A program made the position numbers and the translations under genes. Below the pieces are notes generated by a model that ran no database searches, was not told where the DNA came from, and saw nothing but the letters and a program-made list of their open reading frames with translations. From positions 186,001 through 250,000 of the forward strand of contig NZ_BAAAUV010000004.1 of assembly GCF_039534125.1 (NCBI RefSeq): 64,000 nt of DNA, read 5' to 3'. Positions 53,283 to 62,301 of the stretch are shown piece by piece. Positions within the stretch are counted from its first letter, which is position 1, and each line of letters opens with the position of its first letter. Source of the stretch: Actinocorallia longicatena (lineage in GTDB: Bacteria > Actinomycetota > Actinomycetes > Streptosporangiales > Streptosporangiaceae).

Positions 53283-53692
53283 GCGAGGTAGCTGGTCGTG
53301 CGGCGCGCGATCTTCCACGCGCCGTCCCGGAACCGGAAGGAGTCGTCGTAGCGGGCGACGAGCCGCACCGCCCACTCCGACCCGGAGTGCTGGAGGAAGA
53401 CCACGTCGCTCGCCGCGCTCGCCTCGTCCCCCGACAGGGAGGTGACCACGGTGTTGGACACCAGGTGCTTCTGCGGCCGCGCCGGAGCCCACGACAGGAA
53501 GGCGTCGCGGAGCGCCTCATGGCCCTCGACCGGCGGGAGGCCGGGGATCTCGAGGACTCCGTCCGGGGTGTAGAGCGCGACGACGTCGGCGCTGCGGCCG
53601 TCGTCCTGGGCCTGGGCGTGCGCGCCCAGGACGGCGCGGATGCCCGCGGCCGCCAGGGCCGGGGCGGAATGGTCCTGAACTGCTTCGCTCAC
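53279..53692 (-). CDS. SnoaL-like/NTF2-fold protein 2
   Basis: 137-aa paralog of the following gene with LYTPDGVLEIPG, KHLVSNTVVTSL and VRLVARYDDSFRFRDGAWKIARR. It starts at GTG 53692 with GGAGG 5 nt upstream. It is divergent from the cyclase-family gene, and the 70-bp gap holds a shared operator-like sequence (53710-53723). Confidence 0.85.
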   Translation of the reverse strand: MSEAVQDHSAPALAAAGIRAVLGAHAQAQDDGRSADVVALYTPDGVLEIPGLPPVEGHEALRDAFLSWAPARPQKHLVSNTVVTSLSGDEASAASDVVFLQHSGSEWAVRLVARYDDSFRFRDGAWKIARRTTSYLA

Positions 53693-53709
53693 GTAACCTC
53701 CAAGAATCG

Positions 53710-53723
53710 ACTGATCGGTCTAT
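53710..53723. promoter_or_regulatory. Shared 14-mer ACTGATCGGTCTAT, operator candidate (copy 1)
   Basis: Matches 57970-57983 (ACCGGTCGGTCTAT) at 12 of 14 positions. The first ten bases are an imperfect palindrome. Both copies sit in short divergent promoter gaps of the catabolic region, which suggests a common repressor, for example the TetR protein encoded at 61543-62256. Confidence 0.5.
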
Positions 53724-53762
53724 TCATTCATCGTAAGGCTAGGGAAACAAGGAGAACAGACC

Positions 53763-54809
53763 ATGACGAAGCGCTGGACGCGGCGTCCGCCCGGATCGAC
53801 CTGGGGCGACTGGGGCGAGGACGACGAGCTGGGCCGCATCAACCTGCTCACCCCCGAGAAGGTCCTCCAGGGGGTCCGTGAGGTCGAGCACGGCATCACC
53901 TTCAGCCTGAGCCTGCCGCTCGACTATCCCGGCGGCAGCGCGCTCAACCAGCGGCGCTACCCGCCGATCATGCGCCCGACCGAGGATCTGCAGTACAAGC
54001 CGGACGTCTTCTACAACGTCGTCGCCCGTGAGGCCATCGCGCCGTCCCTGATCGACGTGTGGTCCGACGACATGGTGACGCTCTGGCTCCAGTACTCGAC
54101 CCAGTGGGACTCCCTCGCCCACCAGGGAGCCGAGTTCGACGTCCACGGCGACGGGACCGCCGAGCCGGTCTACTACAACGGCTACCGGGCCGGCACCGAC
54201 ATCATCGGCCCCCGTGAGGACGCCAAGGGGGACGGCAGCGGCAGCCTCAGCCACGCCGCGCACCTCGGCCTCGAGCACATGGCCGCCCACGGCGTCCAGG
54301 GCCGCGGCGTCCTGGTCGACCTGGCCCACCACCTGGGCACCGAGTGGCAGCCGGTCGGCCTGCGGACCCTGAAGGAGATCATGGACGCCGACGGGGTGGT
54401 CGTCGAGCCCGGCGACATGCTCCTGCTGCACACCGGCTTCGCCACCCAGGTCCTGGCCTGGGAGAAGAACCCCGACCCCAAGGCCATCCACGCCACGGCC
54501 GCCTACCTCGACGGCAAGGACCCCGACCTGCTGGAGTGGATCACCGACTCGAAGATCTCGGCACTGGTCGCCGACAACTACGCCGTCGAGGGCCTCGTCC
54601 CCGACCGGAACCGGGAACCGCACACCCTCCTGCCGATCCACCACCTCTGCCTGTTCAAGCTGGGCGTCCCGCTCGGCGAGCTGTGGTACCTGCACGAGCT
54701 GGCGGCCTGGCTCCGCGAGCACCGCCGCAGCCGCTTCCTGCTGACCGCGCCCCCGCTGCGGCTGCCCGGCGCCCAGGGCAGCCCGCTCACCCCGGTCGCC
54801 ACCGTCTGA
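53763..54809 (+). CDS. Cyclase-family (kynurenine formamidase-like) hydrolase
   Basis: 348-aa protein of the cyclase family (PF04199), which are metal-dependent amidases, lactonases or dehydratases. TQWDSLAH corresponds to the metal-binding stretch; the canonical H-x-GTH-x-D-x-P-x-H form is not preserved, so it belongs to the longer subfamily of about 340 residues. RGVLVDLAHH and VEPGDMLLLHTGF are conserved. AAGGAG precedes the ATG by 8 nt. It could hydrolyse a lactone or ester made by the Baeyer-Villiger enzyme. Confidence 0.85.
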   Translation: MTKRWTRRPPGSTWGDWGEDDELGRINLLTPEKVLQGVREVEHGITFSLSLPLDYPGGSALNQRRYPPIMRPTEDLQYKPDVFYNVVAREAIAPSLIDVWSDDMVTLWLQYSTQWDSLAHQGAEFDVHGDGTAEPVYYNGYRAGTDIIGPREDAKGDGSGSLSHAAHLGLEHMAAHGVQGRGVLVDLAHHLGTEWQPVGLRTLKEIMDADGVVVEPGDMLLLHTGFATQVLAWEKNPDPKAIHATAAYLDGKDPDLLEWITDSKISALVADNYAVEGLVPDRNREPHTLLPIHHLCLFKLGVPLGELWYLHELAAWLREHRRSRFLLTAPPLRLPGAQGSPLTPVATV

Positions 54810-54837
54810 CGGCCGCCCCGGCTGACCGGCCCGCCGG

Positions 54838-55731
54838 TCAGCCGGGCATGTGCCCCAGGAACACGCGCGACCAGGCCATCAGGTCCTCGGGGACGAAGTA
54901 GCCCTTCTCGTCGTTGATGGCGTCCCAGTGCCCCGCCACGTCCTCGATCGAGGCGGGCCCGTCCTGGTGCAGGTAGCCCTCGGTCGAGGCGATGAAGAGC
55001 CGCGCGAACCGGCCCGCGCCCGCGGTGTAGATCTCACCGCTGACCGGGCAGTCCTCGTGCGCGAGATAGGCGGCCATCGGCGCGACGGCCTGCGACGGCA
55101 TCGCGGAGTCGTCCGCGGCGCCGCCCGCCATCCGGGTCATCGCCGCCGGAGCGATCAGGTTGATCTTGATTCCGTGCGGGGCCCCCGCCAGTCTCGCGCT
55201 GCGGGCCAGCCCGATCAGGCCCGCCTTCGCCGAGGCGTACGACAGGTTGGCGGGCAGGCCGAGCAGCCCGCTGGAGGTCGTCAGCACGATCCGGCCGTAC
55301 CCCTGCTCGACGAAATAGGGCCAGGCGGCCCGCACCGTGGTGAAGGAGCCGAGGAGATGGACGGCCAGATGCCGCTGCAGATCGTCGGGGGAGACCTCGG
55401 GAAGCGCGCCGTACCTGATGATCCCGGCGTTGCAGACCAGGGCGTCGATCCGGCCGAAGCGCTCGATCGCCGTCCCGATGATGGCCTCGCCGCCCTCCTG
55501 GGTCGAGACGTCGTGGCCGTCGGCCGTGGCCTCGCCGCCGAGGGCGAGGATCTCCGCGACGACCGCCGAGGCGGGTCCGGAGTCGGCGCCCTCGCCTCCC
55601 ATCGACCCGCCCAGGTCGTTCACCACGACCTTCGCGCCCCGCTCGGCCAGCAGCAGCGCGTACGCGCGGCCGATGCCGCGGCCGCCGCCGGTCACGACCG
55701 CCACCCGTCCCTCGAAGCCGTAGCGGTTCAT
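54838..55731 (-). CDS. SDR of the peroxisomal multifunctional enzyme type (3-hydroxyacyl-CoA dehydrogenase-like)
   Basis: 297-aa dehydrogenase. GGGRGIG cofactor motif, the VVVNDLGGS motif characteristic of the MFE-2/HSD17B4 group, CNAGI, and intact catalytic Ser, Tyr and Lys (TTSSGLLG, YASAKAG). Relatives act on 3-hydroxyacyl-CoA or steroid CoA esters. It is the last gene of the operon ADH-ACAD-SDR; its ATG overlaps the stop of the acyl-CoA dehydrogenase gene. Confidence 0.9.
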   Translation of the reverse strand: MNRYGFEGRVAVVTGGGRGIGRAYALLLAERGAKVVVNDLGGSMGGEGADSGPASAVVAEILALGGEATADGHDVSTQEGGEAIIGTAIERFGRIDALVCNAGIIRYGALPEVSPDDLQRHLAVHLLGSFTTVRAAWPYFVEQGYGRIVLTTSSGLLGLPANLSYASAKAGLIGLARSARLAGAPHGIKINLIAPAAMTRMAGGAADDSAMPSQAVAPMAAYLAHEDCPVSGEIYTAGAGRFARLFIASTEGYLHQDGPASIEDVAGHWDAINDEKGYFVPEDLMAWSRVFLGHMPG

Positions 55732-56885
55732 CGGTGACCTCCGGTCAGGGCTCGGGCGATGACGTTGCGCTGGATCTCGTTGGTCCCCTCACCGATCTCC
55801 AGGATCTTGGCGTCGGCGTAGAAGCGGGAGATCTCCGACTCCCTGATGTAACCGTAGCCGCCATGGATCTGCAGGCTGTGGGAGGCGGCACGGTTGGCGA
55901 CCTCCGAGGCGTAGAGCTTGGCCATCGCCGCCTCCGTCGCGAACGGCCGTCCCCGGTCGGCCAGCCAGGCCGCCCGGTAGACCAGGGCGCGTGCCGCCTC
56001 GTACTCGGTGGCCATGTCGGCGATCTTGTGGGAGACGCCCTGGAAGGCCGTGAGCGGGCGGCCGAACTGCCACCGCGCCCCGGCGTGCTCGACCGCCAGC
56101 CGCAGCGCGGTCTTGGCCAGCGACATCGCCAGCGCCGCGACGCTGATGCGGCCCCGGTCCAGCACTGCCAGGAACTGGCGGAGCCCGTCGCCCTCCACCC
56201 CGATCAGATGGTCCTCGGGGACCCGGCAGTCGGTGAAGACCAGCTCACGGGTGTCGAGGGCGTGCCAGCCGAGCTTCTCGAGCCGACGGCCCTTGGCGTA
56301 GCCCTCGGCGCCGTCGGGGACGAAGAACGTGCCGTACCGCCTGGCCCCGCCCTCGGTGGTGCCGGTGACGGCCAGGAGCGTGACGCCCAGGCTCATGTCG
56401 GTGCCGGCATTGCTGATGAACATCTTGGTGCCGTTGATCAGCCAGCCGTCGCGGGAGCGCTCGGCGCGGGTGGCGATGCCCGCGGCGTCCGATCCCGCGC
56501 CCGGCTCGGTCAGCCCGAACGCGCCGATCTTCTCCCCGGTCGCCAGCGGCCGCAGCCACCGCTGCTTCTGCTCTTCGGTGCCGAACGCGGCCAGCGGCAG
56601 GCTCGCGATGGTGGAGTGGGCGTTCCACGCGGCGGCCACGGACTGGTCGGCCGCGCCGAGTTCCTCCATCACCGCCACGTAGGCGACCATCCCGGCGTCG
56701 GTCCCGCCGTACTCCTCGGGCACGAGCATTCCCATCAGCTCGAGCCCCGCCAGCCGCCGGAACAGCTCGCAGGGGAAGTACCCCTCCTCCGACCAGCGCG
56801 CCGCATGCGGCGTGATCTCCTTGGCGGCGAAGTCGCGGCACATGTCCTGCAGATCGACGATCTCCGCCGGAAGGTCGAGGTCCAT
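55728..56885 (-). CDS. Acyl-CoA dehydrogenase
   Basis: 385-aa FAD enzyme that introduces the 2,3 double bond into acyl-CoA. Typical blocks: FGLTEPGAGSDAAG (FAD contact), FISNAGTD, WQFGRPLTAFQ, QIHGGYGYIRES and the C-terminal GEGTNEIQRN where the Glu is the catalytic base. It starts 3 nt after the alcohol dehydrogenase stop. Chain or ring specificity is not readable. Confidence 0.94.
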   Translation of the reverse strand: MDLDLPAEIVDLQDMCRDFAAKEITPHAARWSEEGYFPCELFRRLAGLELMGMLVPEEYGGTDAGMVAYVAVMEELGAADQSVAAAWNAHSTIASLPLAAFGTEEQKQRWLRPLATGEKIGAFGLTEPGAGSDAAGIATRAERSRDGWLINGTKMFISNAGTDMSLGVTLLAVTGTTEGGARRYGTFFVPDGAEGYAKGRRLEKLGWHALDTRELVFTDCRVPEDHLIGVEGDGLRQFLAVLDRGRISVAALAMSLAKTALRLAVEHAGARWQFGRPLTAFQGVSHKIADMATEYEAARALVYRAAWLADRGRPFATEAAMAKLYASEVANRAASHSLQIHGGYGYIRESEISRFYADAKILEIGEGTNEIQRNVIARALTGGHR

Positions 56886-56888
56886 CGG

Positions 56889-57944
56889 TCAGTTCTCCCT
56901 GGGGGTGAGCAGCACTTTGAGGTGGCCGCCGCGCGCGGCGGCGAGATCGGCGAACAGCTCGGGACCGGCTTCCAGCGGAAGCCGCCCGGTGATCATCCGT
57001 GCGGGGTCGAGCACGCCCTCGGCGAGGAGGGCGACGACCCGGGCGACGTCGTGGTTGTAGCCGAGGCTTCCCACGAGCGACCGCTCGTAGAAGGTCAGCG
57101 CGGTCAGGTCGAGGGTGGCGGGCCGGTCGCCGATGCCGGCCAGGACGATCCGGCCGCCGCGCCTTGCGGTCGAGACCGCCTCGACGGCCAGCTCGGGAAC
57201 CCCGGTCGCCTCGATCACGACGTCGGGGCCGACCCGCCCGGTCCGCAGGAACACCTCGCGCCGGACGTCCGCGCCCTTCGGGTCGTAGGCCTCGGTCACC
57301 AGGTCGGCGACCCGCTCCCTGCGCTCGGCGCTCGGCTCGCTGACGAACACGCGGGCCGCGCCCGCGCTGCGCGCCGCGAGGATCGCCGCGACGCCGATCG
57401 GGCCCGCCCCGAGGACCAGCACGTCGTCGCCCGCCCCGACGCCCCCGCGCCGGACGGCGTGCAGCCCGACCGACAGCGGCTCGGCCAGCGCCGCGAGGTC
57501 GTCGGGCAGCCCGTCGGGCAGTCTGACCAGGCCGGCCGCGGGCACGAGGACGAGCTCGGCGAGACCGCCCGCCGAGGCGAGCCCGACCGAGCCGCCCTTC
57601 GGGCAGATGTGGTACTCGCCCCGCAGGCACCAGCGGCACTCACCGCAGCGCCAGCACGGATCGACGGCCACCCGGTCGCCCACCTCGACGCCCGGCACGG
57701 GCGAGCCCAGGGCCCGGACCGTCCCGCTGATCTCGTGCCCCAGGGCGAACGGCGGCCGCTGCCCGGTCAGGGGATGCGGCCCCGGCCTGATCATGTGCGG
57801 GCCGTCGGTGTACTCGTGCAGGTCAGTGCCGCACACCCCGCAGTAGGACACCTCGACCAGTGCCTCGCCGGGCGCCGGAGGCGGCGGCTCGGGCACCTCC
57901 TCCAGCCGGAGATCTCTCGGCCCGTGCCAGCGCAGCGCTCTCAT
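56889..57944 (-). CDS. Zinc-dependent medium-chain alcohol dehydrogenase
   Basis: 351-aa NAD(P) enzyme. Catalytic zinc site CGVCGTDLHEY and GHE; structural zinc site CWRCGECRWCLRGEYHIC with four Cys; cofactor motif LGAGPIG. It is related to threonine/2,3-butanediol dehydrogenases. First gene of the operon, with the ATG at 57944. The divergent promoter region contains the second copy of the 14-mer right after a possible -10 on the minus strand. Confidence 0.93.
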   Translation of the reverse strand: MRALRWHGPRDLRLEEVPEPPPPAPGEALVEVSYCGVCGTDLHEYTDGPHMIRPGPHPLTGQRPPFALGHEISGTVRALGSPVPGVEVGDRVAVDPCWRCGECRWCLRGEYHICPKGGSVGLASAGGLAELVLVPAAGLVRLPDGLPDDLAALAEPLSVGLHAVRRGGVGAGDDVLVLGAGPIGVAAILAARSAGAARVFVSEPSAERRERVADLVTEAYDPKGADVRREVFLRTGRVGPDVVIEATGVPELAVEAVSTARRGGRIVLAGIGDRPATLDLTALTFYERSLVGSLGYNHDVARVVALLAEGVLDPARMITGRLPLEAGPELFADLAAARGGHLKVLLTPREN

Positions 57945-57969
57945 CGCACCTCGAATAAAGGGGTTTTGT

Positions 57970-57983
57970 ACCGGTCGGTCTAT
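57970..57983. promoter_or_regulatory. Shared 14-mer ACCGGTCGGTCTAT, operator candidate (copy 2)
   Basis: Second copy of the sequence at 53710-53723. It lies in the 115-bp gap between the alcohol dehydrogenase and acyl-CoA synthetase genes, where the palindrome-like ACCGACCGGT (minus strand) follows TCTTATAG, a possible -10. Arms AAGGGGT (57958-57964) and ACCCCTT (57993-57999) flank it. Confidence 0.5.
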
Positions 57984-58059
57984 AAGACTTCGACCCCTTG
58001 GCCGGTGTCAAGCCCGATGCTATTCTGCCATTTCCCCGAATAAGGAGGAGTGGTCGCGG

Positions 58060-59574
58060 ATGTACAGTCTCGCGAGCGTTCTCGACCAGCACGCGCAACG
58101 GCGTCCCGGTAAGACCGTTCTGGTCCAGGAGGACCGCCGGATCACCGCCGGAGAACTGCGCGACCGGGTGGGCGCGCTCGCCCGCGGGCTGCTCGGAGCG
58201 GGAGTCGGGCCCGGTGACGTGGTCGGGGTCCTGCTCTACAACCACGTCGAGTTCCTCGAGCTGCTGTTCGCGGTCAACCGGATCGGCGCGGTGATCCTCC
58301 CGCTGAACTACCGGCTCGCCCCCGCCGAGTGGGAGTACATCCTCGGCAACGCCGAGGCCGTCGCGATCGTCACCGAGAGCGAGTTCGCCCCGGCCGTCGG
58401 CGGCCTCGCCCTGGACCGGCTGCGCACCCGGATCATCCTCGACGGCCCGGCCGAGGGCTGGACGCCCTACGCCTCCCTGCTCGAGACGGGAGGCCCCGCG
58501 CCCGACCCGGTGGACGTGCCCGAGGACGGGCTCCAGCGGCTCATGTACACCTCCGGCACCACCTCACGGCCCAAGGGCGTGCGGATCAGCCACGGCAACG
58601 TGCTCTACAAGAACCTCGGCCAGATCATCCATCTCGGGCTCACCCACGAGGACGTCACGCTGGTGTGCGGCCCGCTCTACCACGTGGGCGCGCTCGACCT
58701 CCCCGCCCTCGCGACCTGGCACGCCGGCGGAAGCCTGGTCCTGGTCCGTAAGTTCGACGCCGGCGAGGTGCTCGCCGCGATGCAACGGGAACGGCCGACC
58801 AACGTCTGGCTGGCCCCGGCCATGATGAACGCCGTCCTGGAGCATCCCGCCCTCGCCGAGACCGACACCTCCTCGGTGCGGTTCATCATCGGCGGCGGCG
58901 AGAAGATGCCCGAGGCGATCGTCCGGCGGATCGCCGAGGGCTTCCCCGGCACCTGGTTCGCCGACGCCTACGGCCTGACCGAGACCGTCTCCGGCGACAC
59001 GTTCCTGGACCGCGAACACGCCCTCACCAAGATCGGATCGGTCGGCCGCCCGCTGCCCCACCTGCGGGTCAGGGTGGTCGACGAGTCCGGCGCCGACGTC
59101 GCGCCCGGGGAGCTCGGCGAGATCGCCCTGCGCGGCCCGAAGGTCTTCCGCGGCTACTGGCGCGACGAGGAGGCGACCAAGCGGGCGATCCGCGACGGCT
59201 GGTTCCACACCGGGGACGTCGGCCGCCTCGACGCCGACGGCTTCCTCTACATCGAGGACCGCAAGAAGGACATGATCATCTCCGGGGGTGAGAACATCGC
59301 CACCCCCGAGGTCGAGCGGGTCCTGTACGAGCACCCCGCGGTCCTGGAGGCCGCCGTCGTCGGGCTGCCGCACGAGCGCTGGGGCGAGGTCCCGCACGCG
59401 TTCGTGGTGGCCAGGCCCGGCACCACCGTGACCGCCGAGGAGATCCGGGAGTTCTGCCGCGCCCGGCTGGCGAAATTCAAGGTCCCCGCCAGAGTCGATC
59501 TCATCGCCGAGCTGCCGCGCACCCCGTCCGGCAAGGTCCTCAAGCGCGTCCTGCGCGACGGGACCACCGGATGA
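58060..59574 (+). CDS. Acyl-CoA synthetase (AMP-forming, FadD-like)
   Basis: 504-aa ligase that activates a carboxylic acid with ATP and CoA. P-loop MYTSGTTSRPKGV, GLTETVSGDT, the hinge GDVGRLDADGFLYIEDRKKDMIIS (shown only in part of its motif) and catalytic Lys in TPSGKVLKR. AAGGAGG precedes the ATG by 12 nt, with TATTCT at about 58020 as a possible -10. The stop overlaps the start of the fused E1 gene, so both act in the same route. Confidence 0.93.
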   Translation: MYSLASVLDQHAQRRPGKTVLVQEDRRITAGELRDRVGALARGLLGAGVGPGDVVGVLLYNHVEFLELLFAVNRIGAVILPLNYRLAPAEWEYILGNAEAVAIVTESEFAPAVGGLALDRLRTRIILDGPAEGWTPYASLLETGGPAPDPVDVPEDGLQRLMYTSGTTSRPKGVRISHGNVLYKNLGQIIHLGLTHEDVTLVCGPLYHVGALDLPALATWHAGGSLVLVRKFDAGEVLAAMQRERPTNVWLAPAMMNAVLEHPALAETDTSSVRFIIGGGEKMPEAIVRRIAEGFPGTWFADAYGLTETVSGDTFLDREHALTKIGSVGRPLPHLRVRVVDESGADVAPGELGEIALRGPKVFRGYWRDEEATKRAIRDGWFHTGDVGRLDADGFLYIEDRKKDMIISGGENIATPEVERVLYEHPAVLEAAVVGLPHERWGEVPHAFVVARPGTTVTAEEIREFCRARLAKFKVPARVDLIAELPRTPSGKVLKRVLRDGTTG

Positions 59575-61526
59575 GCGCCGCGCGGCCCGAGGCCGAGCTG
59601 CTGGAGATGTACCGCAGAATGCGCCGGATCCGCCGGTTCGAGGAGCGGGCGTCGGAGCTCTACCGCGACTCCGAGGTGCCCGGGTTCCTGCACCTGTCGA
59701 TCGGCCAGGAGGCCACCGCCGTCGGCGCCTGCTGGCCGCTGCGCCCCGGCGACGTGGTCACCTCCACCCACCGAGGCCACGGCCACTGCATCGCCAAGGG
59801 CCTGGACACCGCAGGGATGTTCGCCGAGCTGATGGGCCGCGAGAGCGGCACCTGCCACGGCCGGGGCGGCTCCATGCACATCGCCGACCCCGGTCTCGGG
59901 ATCTTCGGCGCGAACGGCATCGTCGGCGCGGGGCTCCCCATCGCCGTCGGCGCCGCCACCGCCGCCGAGCTGCGCGGGGACGGATCCGTCGTGGTCGCCT
60001 TCTTCGGGGACGGAGCCGTCGCCCAGGGCATGTTCCACGAGGCGGTGAACCTCGCCGCCGTCGACGACCTGCCCGTCATCTTCCTGTGCGAGAACAACCA
60101 CTACGCCGAGTTCTCCCCTGCCGCCGCCCAGCACCGCGCCCCGCTCTCGGCCCGCGCCGCGGGCTACGGCATCGGATTCGCCCACGTCGACGGCAACGAC
60201 GTCGTGGCCGTCGCGGACCTGGTCGCCGACCTGGCCGGGCGGATGCGCGGGGGAGCGGGCCCGGTGCTGGTGGAGGCCGAGACCTACCGCTGGCACGGCC
60301 ACTACGAGGGAGACCCCGAACGGTACCGGGACGCCGCCGAGGTGGCGGAGAACAAGCGGCGCGACCCGCTGCTGCTCCTGCGCCTCCGGCTGAGCGACCA
60401 GGGCGCCGCCGACCGGATCGACGCCGAGATCGAGACGGAGATCGCCGCCGGGATCGAGGCCGCCAGGAACGCCCCCGCGCCCGCCGCCGAGAGCCTGTTC
60501 CACCATGTCGAGGCGGTCCGTCCGAGCGTCCCCGAACCCGCCCCCGCCAAGGGCGAGGACTTCCGCACCATGGACGCCGTCCGCCTGGCCCTCGAGCACG
60601 AGCTCGCCCTCGACCCGGACGTCTTCGTCGCCGGCATCGACGTCGGCGCCGGCGGCAACGTGTTCGGGCTGACCCGCGGGCTGGCCGCCCGCTTCCCCGG
60701 CCGCGTCAGGGACATGCCGATCTCCGAGACCGCCATCGTCGGGACGGCCGTCGGCGCCGCGATGGCGGGCATGCGCCCCGTGGTGGAGATCATGTACATG
60801 GACTTCATCGGCGTCTGCTTCGACCAGCTCCTCAACCAGGCCGCCAAGCTGCGCTTCATGACCGGCGGCCGGGCGAGCCTGCCCCTGGTCGTCCGGACCC
60901 AGTTCGGGGCGGGCAAATCCTCGGGCAGCCAGCACTCCCAGAGCCTCGAGGCGCTGCTGGCGCACGTTCCCGGGCTCACCGTCGTCATGCCGTCCACGCC
61001 CGCCGACACCTACGGTCTGCTGCGCGCGGCGATCCGCGACCCCAACCCGGTCGTCTTCGTCGAGAACCGGCTCCAGTACGGGCAGCGCGGCCCGCGGCCG
61101 CCCGACGACCACCTGGTGCCGATCGGGAAGGCGAAGGTCGTCCGGGAGGGCGCCGACCTCACCCTGGTCTCCTACTCGCGGATGCTGCACGACTGCCTGG
61201 CCGCCGCCGCGACGGTCGCCGAGGAGGGCATCGACGTCGAGGTCATCGACCTGCGGACGATCGCCCCACTGGACAAGGAGACCGTGCTGGCCTCGCTGGC
61301 CAAGACCAGCCGGCTCGTCATCGCGCACGAAGCCGTCCGGGACTTCGGCGTGGGAGCGGAGCTGGCCGCGATGGCCGTCGACGAGGGCTTCTGGCACCTC
61401 GACGCGCCCGTCGTCAGGGTGGCGCCACCGTCGATGCCCGCGCCCTACGCGCCCGCGCTCGAGCGGCTCTGGCTGCCCGACGGCGACGCGATCGCCGCGA
61501 CGCTGCGGCGGGTCGCGGCGATCTGA
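59571..61526 (+). CDS. Fused E1 alpha-beta thiamine-dependent 2-oxoacid dehydrogenase
   Basis: 651-aa protein joining both E1 subunits. The alpha half (residues 1 to about 325) contains HRGHGHCIAKG and the thiamine diphosphate motif from GDGAVAQG to ENN; the beta half (about 340-651) has ISETAIVGTAVGAAM, PVVEIMYMDFIG and the C-terminal transketolase-like domain (VEVIDLRTIAPLDKETV). The E1 component of acetoin, branched-chain or pyruvate complexes normally has two chains. No E2 or E3 gene is nearby. Start overlaps the synthetase stop (ATGA). Confidence 0.92.
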   Translation: MSAARPEAELLEMYRRMRRIRRFEERASELYRDSEVPGFLHLSIGQEATAVGACWPLRPGDVVTSTHRGHGHCIAKGLDTAGMFAELMGRESGTCHGRGGSMHIADPGLGIFGANGIVGAGLPIAVGAATAAELRGDGSVVVAFFGDGAVAQGMFHEAVNLAAVDDLPVIFLCENNHYAEFSPAAAQHRAPLSARAAGYGIGFAHVDGNDVVAVADLVADLAGRMRGGAGPVLVEAETYRWHGHYEGDPERYRDAAEVAENKRRDPLLLLRLRLSDQGAADRIDAEIETEIAAGIEAARNAPAPAAESLFHHVEAVRPSVPEPAPAKGEDFRTMDAVRLALEHELALDPDVFVAGIDVGAGGNVFGLTRGLAARFPGRVRDMPISETAIVGTAVGAAMAGMRPVVEIMYMDFIGVCFDQLLNQAAKLRFMTGGRASLPLVVRTQFGAGKSSGSQHSQSLEALLAHVPGLTVVMPSTPADTYGLLRAAIRDPNPVVFVENRLQYGQRGPRPPDDHLVPIGKAKVVREGADLTLVSYSRMLHDCLAAAATVAEEGIDVEVIDLRTIAPLDKETVLASLAKTSRLVIAHEAVRDFGVGAELAAMAVDEGFWHLDAPVVRVAPPSMPAPYAPALERLWLPDGDAIAATLRRVAAI

Positions 61527-61542
61527 TCCGGTGGAACACCGG

Positions 61543-62256
61543 TCAGGCCGCGGCCCCGCTGAGGTCGTCGGACGGGTCCAGCACGAGCTCCGGATGCGCC
61601 TCGAGGAAGGCCAGGACCCGCTCCTCGAGGCCCCCGATGGAACCGCCCCCGGCCGTGCCCCCGGTCGCGAACCCGGCGAACAGGGTCGCGCAGTACTCGC
61701 GGGCGAGGAGGCGCGCGTCCCACGCGCCACCCGGACGGACCCACTGGTAGGTGTGGTTGTGCAGGTTCAGGAACTGGAGCATCGCCAGCCGGGCGTCCAT
61801 CGGGCGGAACAGGCCCAGCTCCATCGCCTCCTCGAGCAGGCCCGTGACGATCGCCTCGAACTCGTCGCGCTGCTGCTTCAGCCGCAGCCGGTTCTCCTCG
61901 CCCAGCTGGCGGTAGTCGTGCTCGTACACCCAGATGTACTCCAGCCGGCGCATGATCATCGACAGGAGGGACTCCGACAGCAGCCGCAGCCGCAGCAGCG
62001 GGTCGGCGTCCAGCGCGGTGATGCGCCGCGCGGTGCCCAGCAGGGGCAGCATCACCCGGCCCTGGATCTCGACGAGCAGGTTCTCCTTGGAGCCGATGTA
62101 GTAGTACAGGGCGCCTTTGCTGAGCCCCGCCGCCTCACCGATCTCGTTGATCCCGGTCGCCGCGTATCCCTTGCGGGCGAACAGGCCGGCCGCGAGGTCG
62201 ACGATCTCCCACCGCTTGGTCTCGTAACCCGGTCCATGTCCCGGCGGCTGAGGCAT
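61543..62256 (-). CDS. TetR-family transcriptional regulator
   Basis: 237 aa from ATG 62256, which has GGGAG 4 nt upstream; GTG 62301, abutting the esterase stop, would give 252 aa. Helix-turn-helix ATGINEIGEAAGLSKGALYYYIGSKENLL, a form common in TetR proteins that control acyl-CoA or steroid catabolism (KstR2/FadR-like). Likely co-transcribed with the esterase gene. Candidate binder of the 14-mer at 53710 and 57970. Confidence 0.88.
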   Translation of the reverse strand: MPQPPGHGPGYETKRWEIVDLAAGLFARKGYAATGINEIGEAAGLSKGALYYYIGSKENLLVEIQGRVMLPLLGTARRITALDADPLLRLRLLSESLLSMIMRRLEYIWVYEHDYRQLGEENRLRLKQQRDEFEAIVTGLLEEAMELGLFRPMDARLAMLQFLNLHNHTYQWVRPGGAWDARLLAREYCATLFAGFATGGTAGGGSIGGLEERVLAFLEAHPELVLDPSDDLSGAAA

Positions 62257-62301
62257 CGCGCTCCCTGCTGGTCGGCTCGGCGGGGCCGCGGGCCCTGTCA
62301 C

